A DNA stretch of 64,000 nucleotides from Streptomyces sp. NBC_00572. Lineage in GTDB: Bacteria; Actinomycetota; Actinomycetes; Streptomycetales; Streptomycetaceae. Shown here piece after piece: positions 33,401-41,090 of the stretch. The DNA lies in assembly GCF_026341815.1 (NCBI RefSeq), contig NZ_JAPENX010000001.1, positions 5,828,001-5,892,000 of the forward strand, read 5' to 3'. A model generated the notes under the pieces. That model made no database searches. It saw nothing but the letters and a program-made list of their open reading frames with translations, and had not been told where the DNA came from. How positions within the stretch are numbered: position 1 is the stretch's first letter; the number at the start of each line of letters is the position of its first letter. Both the position numbers and the translations under genes were made by a program.

Positions 33401-35910
33401 GCGAGGTCCTCGGCGAGCGCCTCGTCGAGGACCCCGGAGGACATCAGGAGGTCCACGGAGGCCTGGTGGTCGAGCTCGGTGAGCTCCATCGTGCGCGGGG
33501 TGAGGACCCGGGCCGGATGGTCGACCGGCGCGCGCCCGGAGACGATGTACCGGAGGCGTGAGTAGTCCGCCCGCAGCGCCGTCCAGATGGCCCACATGCG
33601 GGAGATGAGCGGGGAGCCCCGGTACTGGGACTCCTCGGCGGAGTCGAGCACGACGACGAACGGCGGCGGTGACCCTCCGGGCGTCGGCCGGACGGCCTCG
33701 GCGACCAGGGATGCGATCCGGTGGGCGAGTTCCTGCTCCCGGGCGCTGGCGCGGGCGTGGAAGTCGGACGAGTAGTCGCGGGCGAGAGTGGCCCTGGTGC
33801 CGGCCAGTTGGTGGAGGTCGTCGAGCTCGTTGCGTTCCCCGCGCTGGGCCGCCGCCGTCCGCTCGCACTCGTCGGCGAGCGTTTCGAAGGCGGTGCGCTG
33901 GGCGGGATGCTGGACGCCGAGCTGCCGGGCCATTTCCGCGATCATGGTGGCGGGTTCGTGGACGGAGAGGGTGGGACGCGCGAAGTCGATGTAGGCGAAG
34001 GGGAATCCGGTGGGCGACGCGGCCAGGGCGTCGACGAGGAACTTGGCGAGCAGGGTGCTTTTGCCGATGCCGCCGATGCCGTGGAGGATCACCGGGGGCT
34101 CCGCCGGCTCCTCGGGGAGCGCGATGTAGGCGTGCAGGGCGTCGAGTTCGGCGGTGCGGCCGTGGAAGGTGCCCCGGATCAGCCGGTGCATCGGCTGGAG
34201 CAGCCTGGCCGCCTCCAGCCGGTGCTGGACCTCGTCGACGGGGGGCAGTCCGGTGACGCCCGGCACCCGGCTGAGCCAGAGCACGGCCTGAAGGGTGTCG
34301 GACAGCTCCGCGACGTCATCGCCGTGGGGCTGGGCCTGGGCCTGGGATTGGGCCGGGGCCTCGGGGTGCGGGTCGGCGGGCGGCAGGACCTTGACGGTGC
34401 CGGTGAGGAGCGTCAGGGCCATGCGTTCCGGGCCGGGGCCCTCGGGCCGCAGACCGATATTGGTCCGCAGGGCGTCCAGGGCGGCCTCCGGGCCCGCGAG
34501 GCCCGTCAGGGCCGCCTCGCGGATCTCGGGCTTGAGCGTCCAGACCGTGGCATCGGGGGAGGGCAGGGCAGTGCAGTCGTCGACGAGTTCGAGGACGGCC
34601 CGCCCGGTGGCCCGCTCCTCACCGGGCAGCCGGAGCAGTTCCGGGTCGAACTCCTGGAGCAGGCAGGCGGCTTCGCGGTAGGAGCGGCGTGGATCGGGCA
34701 GGGCGGCGGCGGGGGCGGTGAGGCTCGCGCGCAGGGCGTCGCGCAGGAGGTGGGCGGTCCCGTCGGTCCGCGGCGCCGTCGGTGGCAGCGCCCGGTGGAG
34801 CCGTACGACGTCCTCCACGGCCGTACACAGTCTGCGCATGTAACTGTCTCCGTTGGAAGGGCAGTCGACGGCACGTAGCACCTCGGCCACGGCCGTCTCC
34901 GTCAGCTCCTGGACGGAGTCCTCCCGCCCGGTGGTGGCCGTGTCGGTGAAGAACTCCTCGAAGAAGGCCCGGAGATCGCCCTCGTCGGCGAGGCGCGTGG
35001 TGTCACGGCACTCGTTCTTGCGTATCTCGTACGGGAGTTGGCGCATCGTCGTGGCGTATCCGAGCAGCACCAGACGCGGCACCGTCTCGGCGCGTACCGG
35101 GGTGTGCTCGTAGATCGCCCGGGCCAGGACGCCGATGGCGTCCCATACGTCCGATTGCGGGTCGAGCCGGTCGCAGTCGTCGAGGACCAGCCAGAAGCGG
35201 TCCTCGGAGGCGGTGGCGCGGGCGACGATCCGGTGCGCCGCGTCCTCGAAGCAGGGCAGTGGATCGTTCAACCGTGTGGGGTTCAACGGAAATCCGTCGG
35301 CCTCCGGGCCCGCGACGAAGGCCGCGAGCCGCTCCATCAGACGCGCCGCCGTCGAGGTGCGGGACAGGGTCACCCGGACCGGCCGGAAGTTCTCGTGCTG
35401 GCCGAGATGGCGGATGAACTCGTACGTGTAGGAGCGGCCGCTGTCCGGGGGACCGTCGACGATCAGCACCGTCTGCTCCGGGTCGGCGAGGAAGCCCCGA
35501 AGCTTCTCGCGCAGCTCGGACCGGTCCAGGAAGACCGCCGTCCCGTGCTTCAGGAGGTGGCTGTGGAAGGGGTCCTGCGGCGAGCGCCGCAGGCTCTCGT
35601 CCTCGCGCAGCCGGGTGAGGAGGTTCCGGGCCTCGGCGCCCTGCTCGAAGGCGTGCGGGGCGTCGATGGCGGCCAGCGCGTCGAGACCGGTGAGGACGGT
35701 GAGCAGCCGGCGCTGGTGGGCGATGTCCCGGCGGGCGGCCGCGATCACCAGAAGGGCGTTGCGGTCGGCTTCCGGGGTGAGCGGCAGGTCGTCGACGAAG
35801 TCGGCGGGGAGGCCGGAGCGCAGCAGTTTCTCGCGTGGTTCGGGAGTGTCGAGGAGGTGATCCCGTACCCAGCTGGCGACGAGTCCCCACTCGGTTTCGG
35901 TGAGCGGCAT
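30469..35910 (-). CDS. Giant multidomain NTPase-TPR-trypsin protein (predicted conflict-system hub)
   Basis: 1813 residues. Residues 1-85 form a helical bundle (WVRDHLLDTPEPREKLLRSG; ALLVIAAARRDIAHQRRLL) resembling the effector-associated adaptor domains. A first P-loop module spans about 120-400, with a variant Walker A GPPDSGRSY at 153-161 (Arg for the usual Lys) and Walker B-like WLVLDDCDRL at 240-249. A second, canonical module has GIGGIGKST near 610-618 and VVVLDSAEES near 752, followed by winged-helix-like and helical regions. TPR-like repeats run at about 1105-1190. A Pro/Gly linker leads to an effector-associated-type helical domain (about 1407-1500, AMEAGLADRALRPSLLKGIP; VERLIDGLVPLEIWL). 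The C-terminal trypsin domain has His near 1583 (NHHVVMA), Asp near 1642 (LDYAIVRLA) and Ser near 1713 (GSSGSP). A disordered tail ends the protein. Architecture suggests a self-inhibited NTPase switch that releases proteolysis. Confidence 0.85.
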   Translation of the reverse strand: MPLTETEWGLVASWVRDHLLDTPEPREKLLRSGLPADFVDDLPLTPEADRNALLVIAAARRDIAHQRRLLTVLTGLDALAAIDAPHAFEQGAEARNLLTRLREDESLRRSPQDPFHSHLLKHGTAVFLDRSELREKLRGFLADPEQTVLIVDGPPDSGRSYTYEFIRHLGQHENFRPVRVTLSRTSTAARLMERLAAFVAGPEADGFPLNPTRLNDPLPCFEDAAHRIVARATASEDRFWLVLDDCDRLDPQSDVWDAIGVLARAIYEHTPVRAETVPRLVLLGYATTMRQLPYEIRKNECRDTTRLADEGDLRAFFEEFFTDTATTGREDSVQELTETAVAEVLRAVDCPSNGDSYMRRLCTAVEDVVRLHRALPPTAPRTDGTAHLLRDALRASLTAPAAALPDPRRSYREAACLLQEFDPELLRLPGEERATGRAVLELVDDCTALPSPDATVWTLKPEIREAALTGLAGPEAALDALRTNIGLRPEGPGPERMALTLLTGTVKVLPPADPHPEAPAQSQAQAQPHGDDVAELSDTLQAVLWLSRVPGVTGLPPVDEVQHRLEAARLLQPMHRLIRGTFHGRTAELDALHAYIALPEEPAEPPVILHGIGGIGKSTLLAKFLVDALAASPTGFPFAYIDFARPTLSVHEPATMIAEMARQLGVQHPAQRTAFETLADECERTAAAQRGERNELDDLHQLAGTRATLARDYSSDFHARASAREQELAHRIASLVAEAVRPTPGGSPPPFVVVLDSAEESQYRGSPLISRMWAIWTALRADYSRLRYIVSGRAPVDHPARVLTPRTMELTELDHQASVDLLMSSGVLDEALAEDLAERIGGHPLSLKLAARTAVTVGSDSPSLGGLLRGLPSRRRYFDRQVDQMLIQGTLYDRILKHIAEDDLRALVQAGLALRFITPDLVREVLAGPAGLRVETAAEARRLYGLLTSRVDLMESAGPDAIRHRADLRAIMLRLSDSARTDLMRAVDRSAVAYYAAREGTRNRAEELYHRLRLGENPRTVEERWDPGVAVYLGGSTHLEMPHRSAAFLLGRIGGHVPDQIMTEADQEDWERIAAREVEDLLTQGYVENAAQRLAERRPWTPCSRLHALLAETLARSGRTAEALASAERAADRAEEAGCAETQLELLQLSARLAQDTGDFADADRDLQEAEEIAAGLGLRFESLGILVARSRLADLADVDAVPARERLARTLRGMPDADLARQPSLARTAAATACPEDPQLLEHTLRLVGLPADEEAVVTELAGWIDNTLTDEPELRGPLTRILETAAGKPDALPGDAPHLDRERIEWDLREARRRGTLDSVARQALTLRDGSGDLLLGVASAMDAGPVPRGSAPEDAAGGGSAGDRTPAGPPSEPWAGPRPRHGSTGLWTRPPPNAAGAALRKEPFLPQEELVRVRNAAMEAGLADRALRPSLLKGIPGNFTATLEPVADPREQVHADLNAMNQVERLIDGLVPLEIWLHNAIEQTREPGPRAVLQSALDAVARSITGEAELPAEMMPGEMKEEIVLQDDTVPYEFLHGGIRAGASVALLRIPPYESGAPLLPSYPHGGTGWMIAPDLLITNHHVVMARSWEAGVRPYVSDEDLRLQALMSRSRFDFVENTATTPEATAGELEAWDATLDYAIVRLAPDQEQRPTLRVSTRPLLVRERQRVPVNIIQHPGGLPKRVALRNNLVYRADEQDILYFTDTRGGSSGSPVCLDDWTVVGLHRGTRKVDEVEFQGARTKFVNVGTQMSGILAHIKEFRAELYEEIMAAQSGRPAPTHPPNAPNGTGPPNGTNPMSATNTTNGNGKPR

Positions 35911-36110
35911 ACCGCACCTGCCCGGCGCTCTTGGCGCAGCGCCGGTCGCTCCGGCGCCGGGACGTGAGATCGGTCAGACGGCCGATCTCTTTCATCGTTC
36001 CACCCGGCAGGCAGGGTCGCAATCCCTGTGGGGGCAAGCGGAAGTCAAGGACGGGGCCAGCCAGGGACGCCGGGCACGGGTCACGTCGGGGATGCCGACG
36101 ACGCGGCACG

Positions 36111-36998
36111 TCAGGGATGCAGAACGATGTCCTCGTACGACTCCAGGCGCCGCCAGCGCTCCTCGGGCGCCCGCACCGCCGGCATCACGTCCACGTCCGG
36201 CAGCGGCCCGAACTCCAGCTCGGTGATCTCCGCGACGTCCGAGACCGGCACCTGGTACGTACGGAACGGGCCGAGCGGCGGCGGAGCGCCGGCCGTCGCC
36301 CCCGCGAGCGCCCGCTCCGCGTCCCGGCTGAGGTCGGGGCTCTGGTCGAGCACGTACGCGGCGGCGGCGAGTGCCCCGTCCTGGAGGAACGCGGCCACCT
36401 TCCAGAACCGCATCGGCACCTGGATCCCCCGGTACGGCGGGTCGGAGTCCTGGAGCACCGGACCGGTGAGGACCGTCAGCTTGCGTTCGAACGTGGCGGC
36501 ATGGTCGAGGAGGTAGTTCTCCAGGCCCTGCCAGAGCTGTTTGCCCTGGTTGAAGACGTCCGCCTGGGGTGCGGCGTTGGTGAAGTGGAAGGTGTCCTCG
36601 TTGGCGCGGAGCGCCGTGGCCGAGGGCCCCCAGACCGGGTCGAGCCGGCGGACGAGATGGCCGCGGTCCAGGCTGTTGTTCCGGTAGATGTCGTCGCCCG
36701 CCTGCTGCTCCTCGGGCAGCCGGGGGTCGAACTGCCAGACGTCGTTCCGGGCCACGTCCTCCTGCAGCTCCCGCCCCTCGATGCACACGGCCGTCGAGGC
36801 CGCGAGGCGCCGGCCGGGCCGGAAGACCACGGTGAAATGGGTGTACGGCAGGATCACCGTCCCGACCGATTCCCGGGTCGGGAGCGGCAGCGGGACGACC
36901 GGGCCGAGGAAGGCCTCGTCGTAGCCGGTGCGGTCGGCGAGCGCGTCACGGCGGCCACCGCGCGGGGCCGGAGGGGGCGGGGGATCGGAAGGGTTCAT
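36111..36998 (-). CDS. DNA/RNA non-specific endonuclease (NUC-type)
   Basis: 295 residues. The metal and catalytic motif of Serratia/NucA-type nucleases, DRGH, is at 111-114 (SLDRGHLVRR), followed by the expected NAAPQADVFNQGKQLWQGLE at 141-160, whose Asn binds the metal. A preceding RNNSL and the TGPVL strand fit the beta-beta-alpha-metal fold. No signal peptide is apparent: the N-terminus is Pro-rich, so the enzyme is probably cytosolic rather than a secreted nutritional nuclease. It is collinear with the 1813-residue gene (200 bp apart) and divergent from the caspase gene, making it a likely effector of the same system. Confidence 0.9.
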   Translation of the reverse strand: MNPSDPPPPPAPRGGRRDALADRTGYDEAFLGPVVPLPLPTRESVGTVILPYTHFTVVFRPGRRLAASTAVCIEGRELQEDVARNDVWQFDPRLPEEQQAGDDIYRNNSLDRGHLVRRLDPVWGPSATALRANEDTFHFTNAAPQADVFNQGKQLWQGLENYLLDHAATFERKLTVLTGPVLQDSDPPYRGIQVPMRFWKVAAFLQDGALAAAAYVLDQSPDLSRDAERALAGATAGAPPPLGPFRTYQVPVSDVAEITELEFGPLPDVDVMPAVRAPEERWRRLESYEDIVLHP

Positions 36999-37138
36999 AC
37001 GATGTAAGTACCGCGTGGAGAGGGTCGCGCTCGGCGCCGGACCACAGGCCACTCGATCAGACGCCCGCGTCCCCTTCGCAAGCTCTCCGCATCGCCCTGT
37101 TTCCCCCGCTTTCCTCCTCTTCCGTCAGGAGGCACCCC

Positions 37139-37948
37139 ATGGCCACCGGACTCGCCCTTCACGTCGGACTCAACAGCGTCGACCCCGCCCGCTACGAGGG
37201 CTGGGAAGGCACCCTGGTCGCCTGCGAGAACGACGCCCACGACATGGCGCGGCTCGCCCGCACCGCCGGATTCGAGAGCACCGTCCTGCTCACCCCGGAC
37301 GGCACCGTCGCCAACGTCACCACCGTGCTCGCCGACGCGGCCGCCCGGCTCGGACCCGGCGACATCATGCTCGTCACCTACTCGGGCCACGGCGGCCAGC
37401 TGCCCGACGCCACCGGTTCCGACGACGAGCCGGACGCGCTCGACGAGACCCTGGTCCTCTACGACCGCCAGTTCCTCGACGACGAGGTCCAGCAGGCCTT
37501 CAGCGCCTTCGCCGACGACGTACGGATCGTCACCTTGTTCGACTGCTGCCACAGCGGCAGCAGCATCGAACTCCCTGGCGGACCGGAGGCCGACGGCACG
37601 GCCCGCCACATGCCCGAGCCCGAACAGCGGCAGCTGTACGCGCGCGACCGGGAGTTCTACACCGAGCTCCGGCGCTCGCTCGCCGAGGCCGCACCCCGTG
37701 ACGGAGCGGGCCCCGACGTGCTGCTCGTCTCGGCCTGCCAGGACAACCAGGTCGCCTCCGACGGCGACGTCAACGGAGCCTTCACCGAGGCCCTGCTGAA
37801 GGTGTGGGACGACGGTGCCTTCCGAGGCGGCTACCGCGACTTCCACCGGGCGATCCAGCGCAGACTGCCTCCGACCCAGAGCCCGAACCTCTACCTCACC
37901 GGCACCCCCGACCAGGAGTTCCTGGGCCAACGGCCGTTCACGGTCTGA
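37139..37948 (+). CDS. Caspase-family (metacaspase-like) protease
   Basis: 269 residues, essentially one catalytic domain. The catalytic pair is His84 in YSGHGGQ and Cys137 in DCCHSGS, the metacaspase pattern. Further family features are the N-terminal strand LHVGLNSV, the acidic segment EDxDALDETLVLYD-like (about 97-109), and LLVSACQDNQVAS. There is no signal peptide and no fused prodomain. The ATG at 37139 has AGGAGG just upstream. It diverges from the endonuclease gene across 140 bp and probably shares regulation with it. Bacterial caspase-like enzymes of this type often work downstream of NTPase sensors or next to nucleases in suicide-like conflict systems. Confidence 0.92.
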   Translation: MATGLALHVGLNSVDPARYEGWEGTLVACENDAHDMARLARTAGFESTVLLTPDGTVANVTTVLADAAARLGPGDIMLVTYSGHGGQLPDATGSDDEPDALDETLVLYDRQFLDDEVQQAFSAFADDVRIVTLFDCCHSGSSIELPGGPEADGTARHMPEPEQRQLYARDREFYTELRRSLAEAAPRDGAGPDVLLVSACQDNQVASDGDVNGAFTEALLKVWDDGAFRGGYRDFHRAIQRRLPPTQSPNLYLTGTPDQEFLGQRPFTV

Positions 37949-37965
37949 CCGGGACCCACCCGCCG

Positions 37966-40863
37966 CTACGGTCGGAGCGCCGTCGCCAGTTGCGCCCGCG
38001 AGCGGACGTCGAGCTTCTGGTAGATCCGGGTCAGCCGCGCCTCGACCGTCTTCACGCTCAGGTACAGCTTCGCCGCCGCCTCCTGGTTGCTGGCGCCCTG
38101 GCTCACGAGGCGGGCGAGCCGCAGCTCCGCCTCCGTGAGCGAGGAGAGCGCGGGCAACGCCTCCTCGCCGACGGTGCCGCCTCCGGGGTTCTCTCCCGCC
38201 GCGCCCGCCGGGGACTCGCTCGCCAGGGCAAGCCACGGGGTCGCGCAGGCCCGCTCGAACACCGAGGCCGCCGTGTGCAGCGCGCTCTGCGCCGCCGACC
38301 GGCGCCGTCTGCGGCGCTCGACCCGGGCCAGCGCGATCAGCGCCCGCCCCCGTTCCAGCGGAAGCCCGGCGCGCCCGAAGGCCTCCGCCGTACGGGTGAG
38401 CAGCTGAGCCGCCTCGTCCGTCCGCCCCTCCGCCGCGAGCCACAGGGCGTACGCCCGGTCGCAGCCCAGCAGAACCGTGGACCGGCCGAGCCGGGCCGCC
38501 ACCGGCCGTACCTCGTCGAGGAGCGCCAGGGCCTCGTCGCCCGCGTCGTGGGCGAGCAGCGCCTCTGCCAGCTCCTCGTGCCAGCGCAGCATCGACGGGT
38601 CCACGGTCGACTGGGCGCGTTCGTCGGCCTGGACGCGCCGCAGCGTCTCCAGGGCGGCGGCGACGTCCCCGTTGATGAGCTGGACCCGGCCGAGCGCGTA
38701 CCGGCTGCGGGAGAGGAAGACCCGGTCACCCTCCTCCTCCGAGGCCTGGACGCTGCGCCGGGCATAGCTCGCCGCCCGCGCGAAGCTGCCGCCGGCTGTC
38801 TCCGCGAGCGCCAGCGTGTACCAGGCGGGGCCGGGGGACAGGCCCGCCTCCAGGGTGAGCGCGAGGGACTGCCCCGCGTGCGCGAGGGAGGCCGCGCAGG
38901 CGCCCCTGCGGGACTCGACGGCGGCCAGTGTGGAGAACAGCTCGATCGTGTCCTCCACCGAACCGCGCCGCTGGACCAGGGGCAGGAGCGCGTTCAGTTC
39001 GTCCCGGGCATCCGTCAGGCGGTCGTCGAACAGGGCGTGGCGGATCGTCAGGATCTGTGCGGCGTTGCGGATCCCGAGGGGCCGCTCCGCAAGCTCCAGG
39101 GCACGGGCCTGTGCGAGCACCGCCTCCGCGTCCGGTTCACCGAGGGCCCGCTCCATCCGCGCCTGCACGGTCAGCGCCTGCGCCGCCGTGCGCGGATCGC
39201 CCATGGAGGCGGCGAGCGCGGCCGATTCGACGGCCGCCGTCCGCGAGCGCTGCGGATCGCCGTCCGCCAGCACGTACTTGACGGCCAGTCGCAGCTGTAC
39301 GGCGGCCCGCAGCGCGGTGTCCCCCTCCGAGTCCTCCATGGCGTGGACGTACATCTCGTCGAGCCCTGTCAGCCCCTGCCCCGCCGTGTCGAGTACGGCC
39401 AGCCGCGCCCTGACCCGGTCGGCGGGCACCGCGTCCCGGGCGAGCAGATCGGTGGCGGCCCGCATGGCGAGGTCGGCGCGGGCCGCGCGGGCCGCCTCCT
39501 CGGCGGCGTCGACGAGCCGTGCGATCCGCTGGGTTCCGTGCCGTCCGGGCGTCGACTCGGCGGCCAGCAGGGCGAGTTCGGCGGCGAGCGCGTTGTTGCC
39601 GCGGCGCCGGGCCAGGTCGGCGGCGGCCGCGACCTCGGCGGCGAGGTCCTCGTCCGGGCTGTCGGTGGCCAGCGCCCGGTGCCGTACGGCCTCCACGGGG
39701 TCGTCCACGACCTCCGCCAGGGCCGCGTGCCCGGCGCTCCGCTCGGCCCAACAGGCGTCGTGCACCAGGGTCGAGGGCAGCAGCCCGGCGGTGAACGTCA
39801 GCGAGCCGTCCTCGGAGAGCGACACGAGACCCGCCCGCTCGGCCGCCGCGAGGTCCGCCTCCGCGTTGGGCCGCCCCGCCCTCCGTACCAGCGTCGACGA
39901 GGGCCGCAGCGCGAGGGCCGCGAGCAGCAGCGTCTCGCGTACGGCCAGGGGCGCGGCGCCCAGGAGCTGGCGGGCGAGATCGCGGGCGCGCCCGGAGAGC
40001 GTCAGTGCCTCCGCGTGGTGCACGGGGGTCCGCGCGTCGGCCAGTGAGCGGCCCACGGCGAGCGCGAGCCGCGGATTGCCGCCGCTGGCGCGGTGGATGC
40101 GGCCGGCCATCCGGGAGGGGAGTCGGTGGTGGATGAGGAGTTCGGCGATCTCGTCGGCGTGCAGCGGGGGCACGAGCAGCACGTCCGCCTCGGACGGCAC
40201 CCAGAGGTGGGCGGCGTGCGGGTCGTCGGGGCGGTGGGGTTCGCGGTAGGGCTCGCCGGCCTCGCCGTACGGCTCCGGCGTCTCGACGGCCACCACCCGC
40301 AGCGCGGGCGGCGCCAGGTGCAGGGCGAAGCGCAGCAGGTCCGCGCTGTCCGCGTCGACGTGCTGCACGCCGTCGACGACGAGGAGGACGGGGCCCCGGT
40401 AGGTCAGGGTGCGCAGGATCTGGGCGATGCCGAGCCGGAGCGCGATCGGGTCCCAGCCGCCCGCGTCGAGCGGGGCCTCGCGGCAGAGCATGGCGACGGC
40501 GGTGCGCTGGGGGCCGGGTAGTTCGTCGAAGACCGCGGAGGCCTCGGGCGGGGTGGAGTCCAGTCCCGGCCAGGTCACGCTCGCCGCCACCGAGGCCACG
40601 AGCGCGGCGGCCGAGGCCCCGGGTATCTCGCGGTCGGACGGCAGGGTCGCCAGCCACAGGACGGTCTCGCCGCGTGCCTCGGCGCGGGTCGCCTCGGCGA
40701 GCGCGACTTCTGTCTTGCCGACTCCGGCGGGTCCGGTGAGCAGGGCACGGCCGCGGAGGTGGAGGGCGCGTTCGAGCCGGCCGAGGAGTTCCTCGCGGCC
40801 CACCGGAGCAGAGGGTCCCCCCGGAATCGCCGCGCGCAGGGCGGCGTACGGAGCTGTCGTCAC
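37966..40863 (-). CDS. LuxR-family LAL/STAND-type transcriptional regulator
   Basis: 965 residues from a GTG at 40863 with GGAGGT upstream. The ATPase (STAND) module has Walker A LTGPAGVGKTEVA (Lys50) and Walker B VLLVVDGVQHVD. A long helical TPR-like middle region (about 330-880) is followed by a C-terminal LuxR helix-turn-helix (LTEAELRLARLVSQGASNQE, SVKTVEARLTRIYQKL, about 908-965). LAL proteins are large ATP-dependent activators. It converges on the caspase gene 18 bp away, so it could be either a regulator of the conflict locus or an independent neighbour. Confidence 0.9.
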   Translation of the reverse strand: MTTAPYAALRAAIPGGPSAPVGREELLGRLERALHLRGRALLTGPAGVGKTEVALAEATRAEARGETVLWLATLPSDREIPGASAAALVASVAASVTWPGLDSTPPEASAVFDELPGPQRTAVAMLCREAPLDAGGWDPIALRLGIAQILRTLTYRGPVLLVVDGVQHVDADSADLLRFALHLAPPALRVVAVETPEPYGEAGEPYREPHRPDDPHAAHLWVPSEADVLLVPPLHADEIAELLIHHRLPSRMAGRIHRASGGNPRLALAVGRSLADARTPVHHAEALTLSGRARDLARQLLGAAPLAVRETLLLAALALRPSSTLVRRAGRPNAEADLAAAERAGLVSLSEDGSLTFTAGLLPSTLVHDACWAERSAGHAALAEVVDDPVEAVRHRALATDSPDEDLAAEVAAAADLARRRGNNALAAELALLAAESTPGRHGTQRIARLVDAAEEAARAARADLAMRAATDLLARDAVPADRVRARLAVLDTAGQGLTGLDEMYVHAMEDSEGDTALRAAVQLRLAVKYVLADGDPQRSRTAAVESAALAASMGDPRTAAQALTVQARMERALGEPDAEAVLAQARALELAERPLGIRNAAQILTIRHALFDDRLTDARDELNALLPLVQRRGSVEDTIELFSTLAAVESRRGACAASLAHAGQSLALTLEAGLSPGPAWYTLALAETAGGSFARAASYARRSVQASEEEGDRVFLSRSRYALGRVQLINGDVAAALETLRRVQADERAQSTVDPSMLRWHEELAEALLAHDAGDEALALLDEVRPVAARLGRSTVLLGCDRAYALWLAAEGRTDEAAQLLTRTAEAFGRAGLPLERGRALIALARVERRRRRRSAAQSALHTAASVFERACATPWLALASESPAGAAGENPGGGTVGEEALPALSSLTEAELRLARLVSQGASNQEAAAKLYLSVKTVEARLTRIYQKLDVRSRAQLATALRP

Positions 40864-41090
40864 TGTCCACCACCTCCGGCGCGCTCGGGCCCCGGCCCAT
40901 GAGCCCCGTGGGCAGAGAATACGGAGCCCACCGGCGGAGTCCAGGCCCCTTGTCCGGCATACGGACAGTGCACCGCGGCGGGACGACACCCCGAAACGCC
41001 AGGACGCGCCCGTGGTATAGACCACGAGCGCGTCGCTGACCAGCAATGATGCTGATGTGGGGGGTGGTTCAGAGGTGGAACTGTGGTGCC

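Noticed and set aside
37966..40863. Biosynthetic gene cluster regulator interpretation of the LAL protein
   Set aside because: No polyketide, peptide or terpene biosynthetic core genes occur anywhere in the window.
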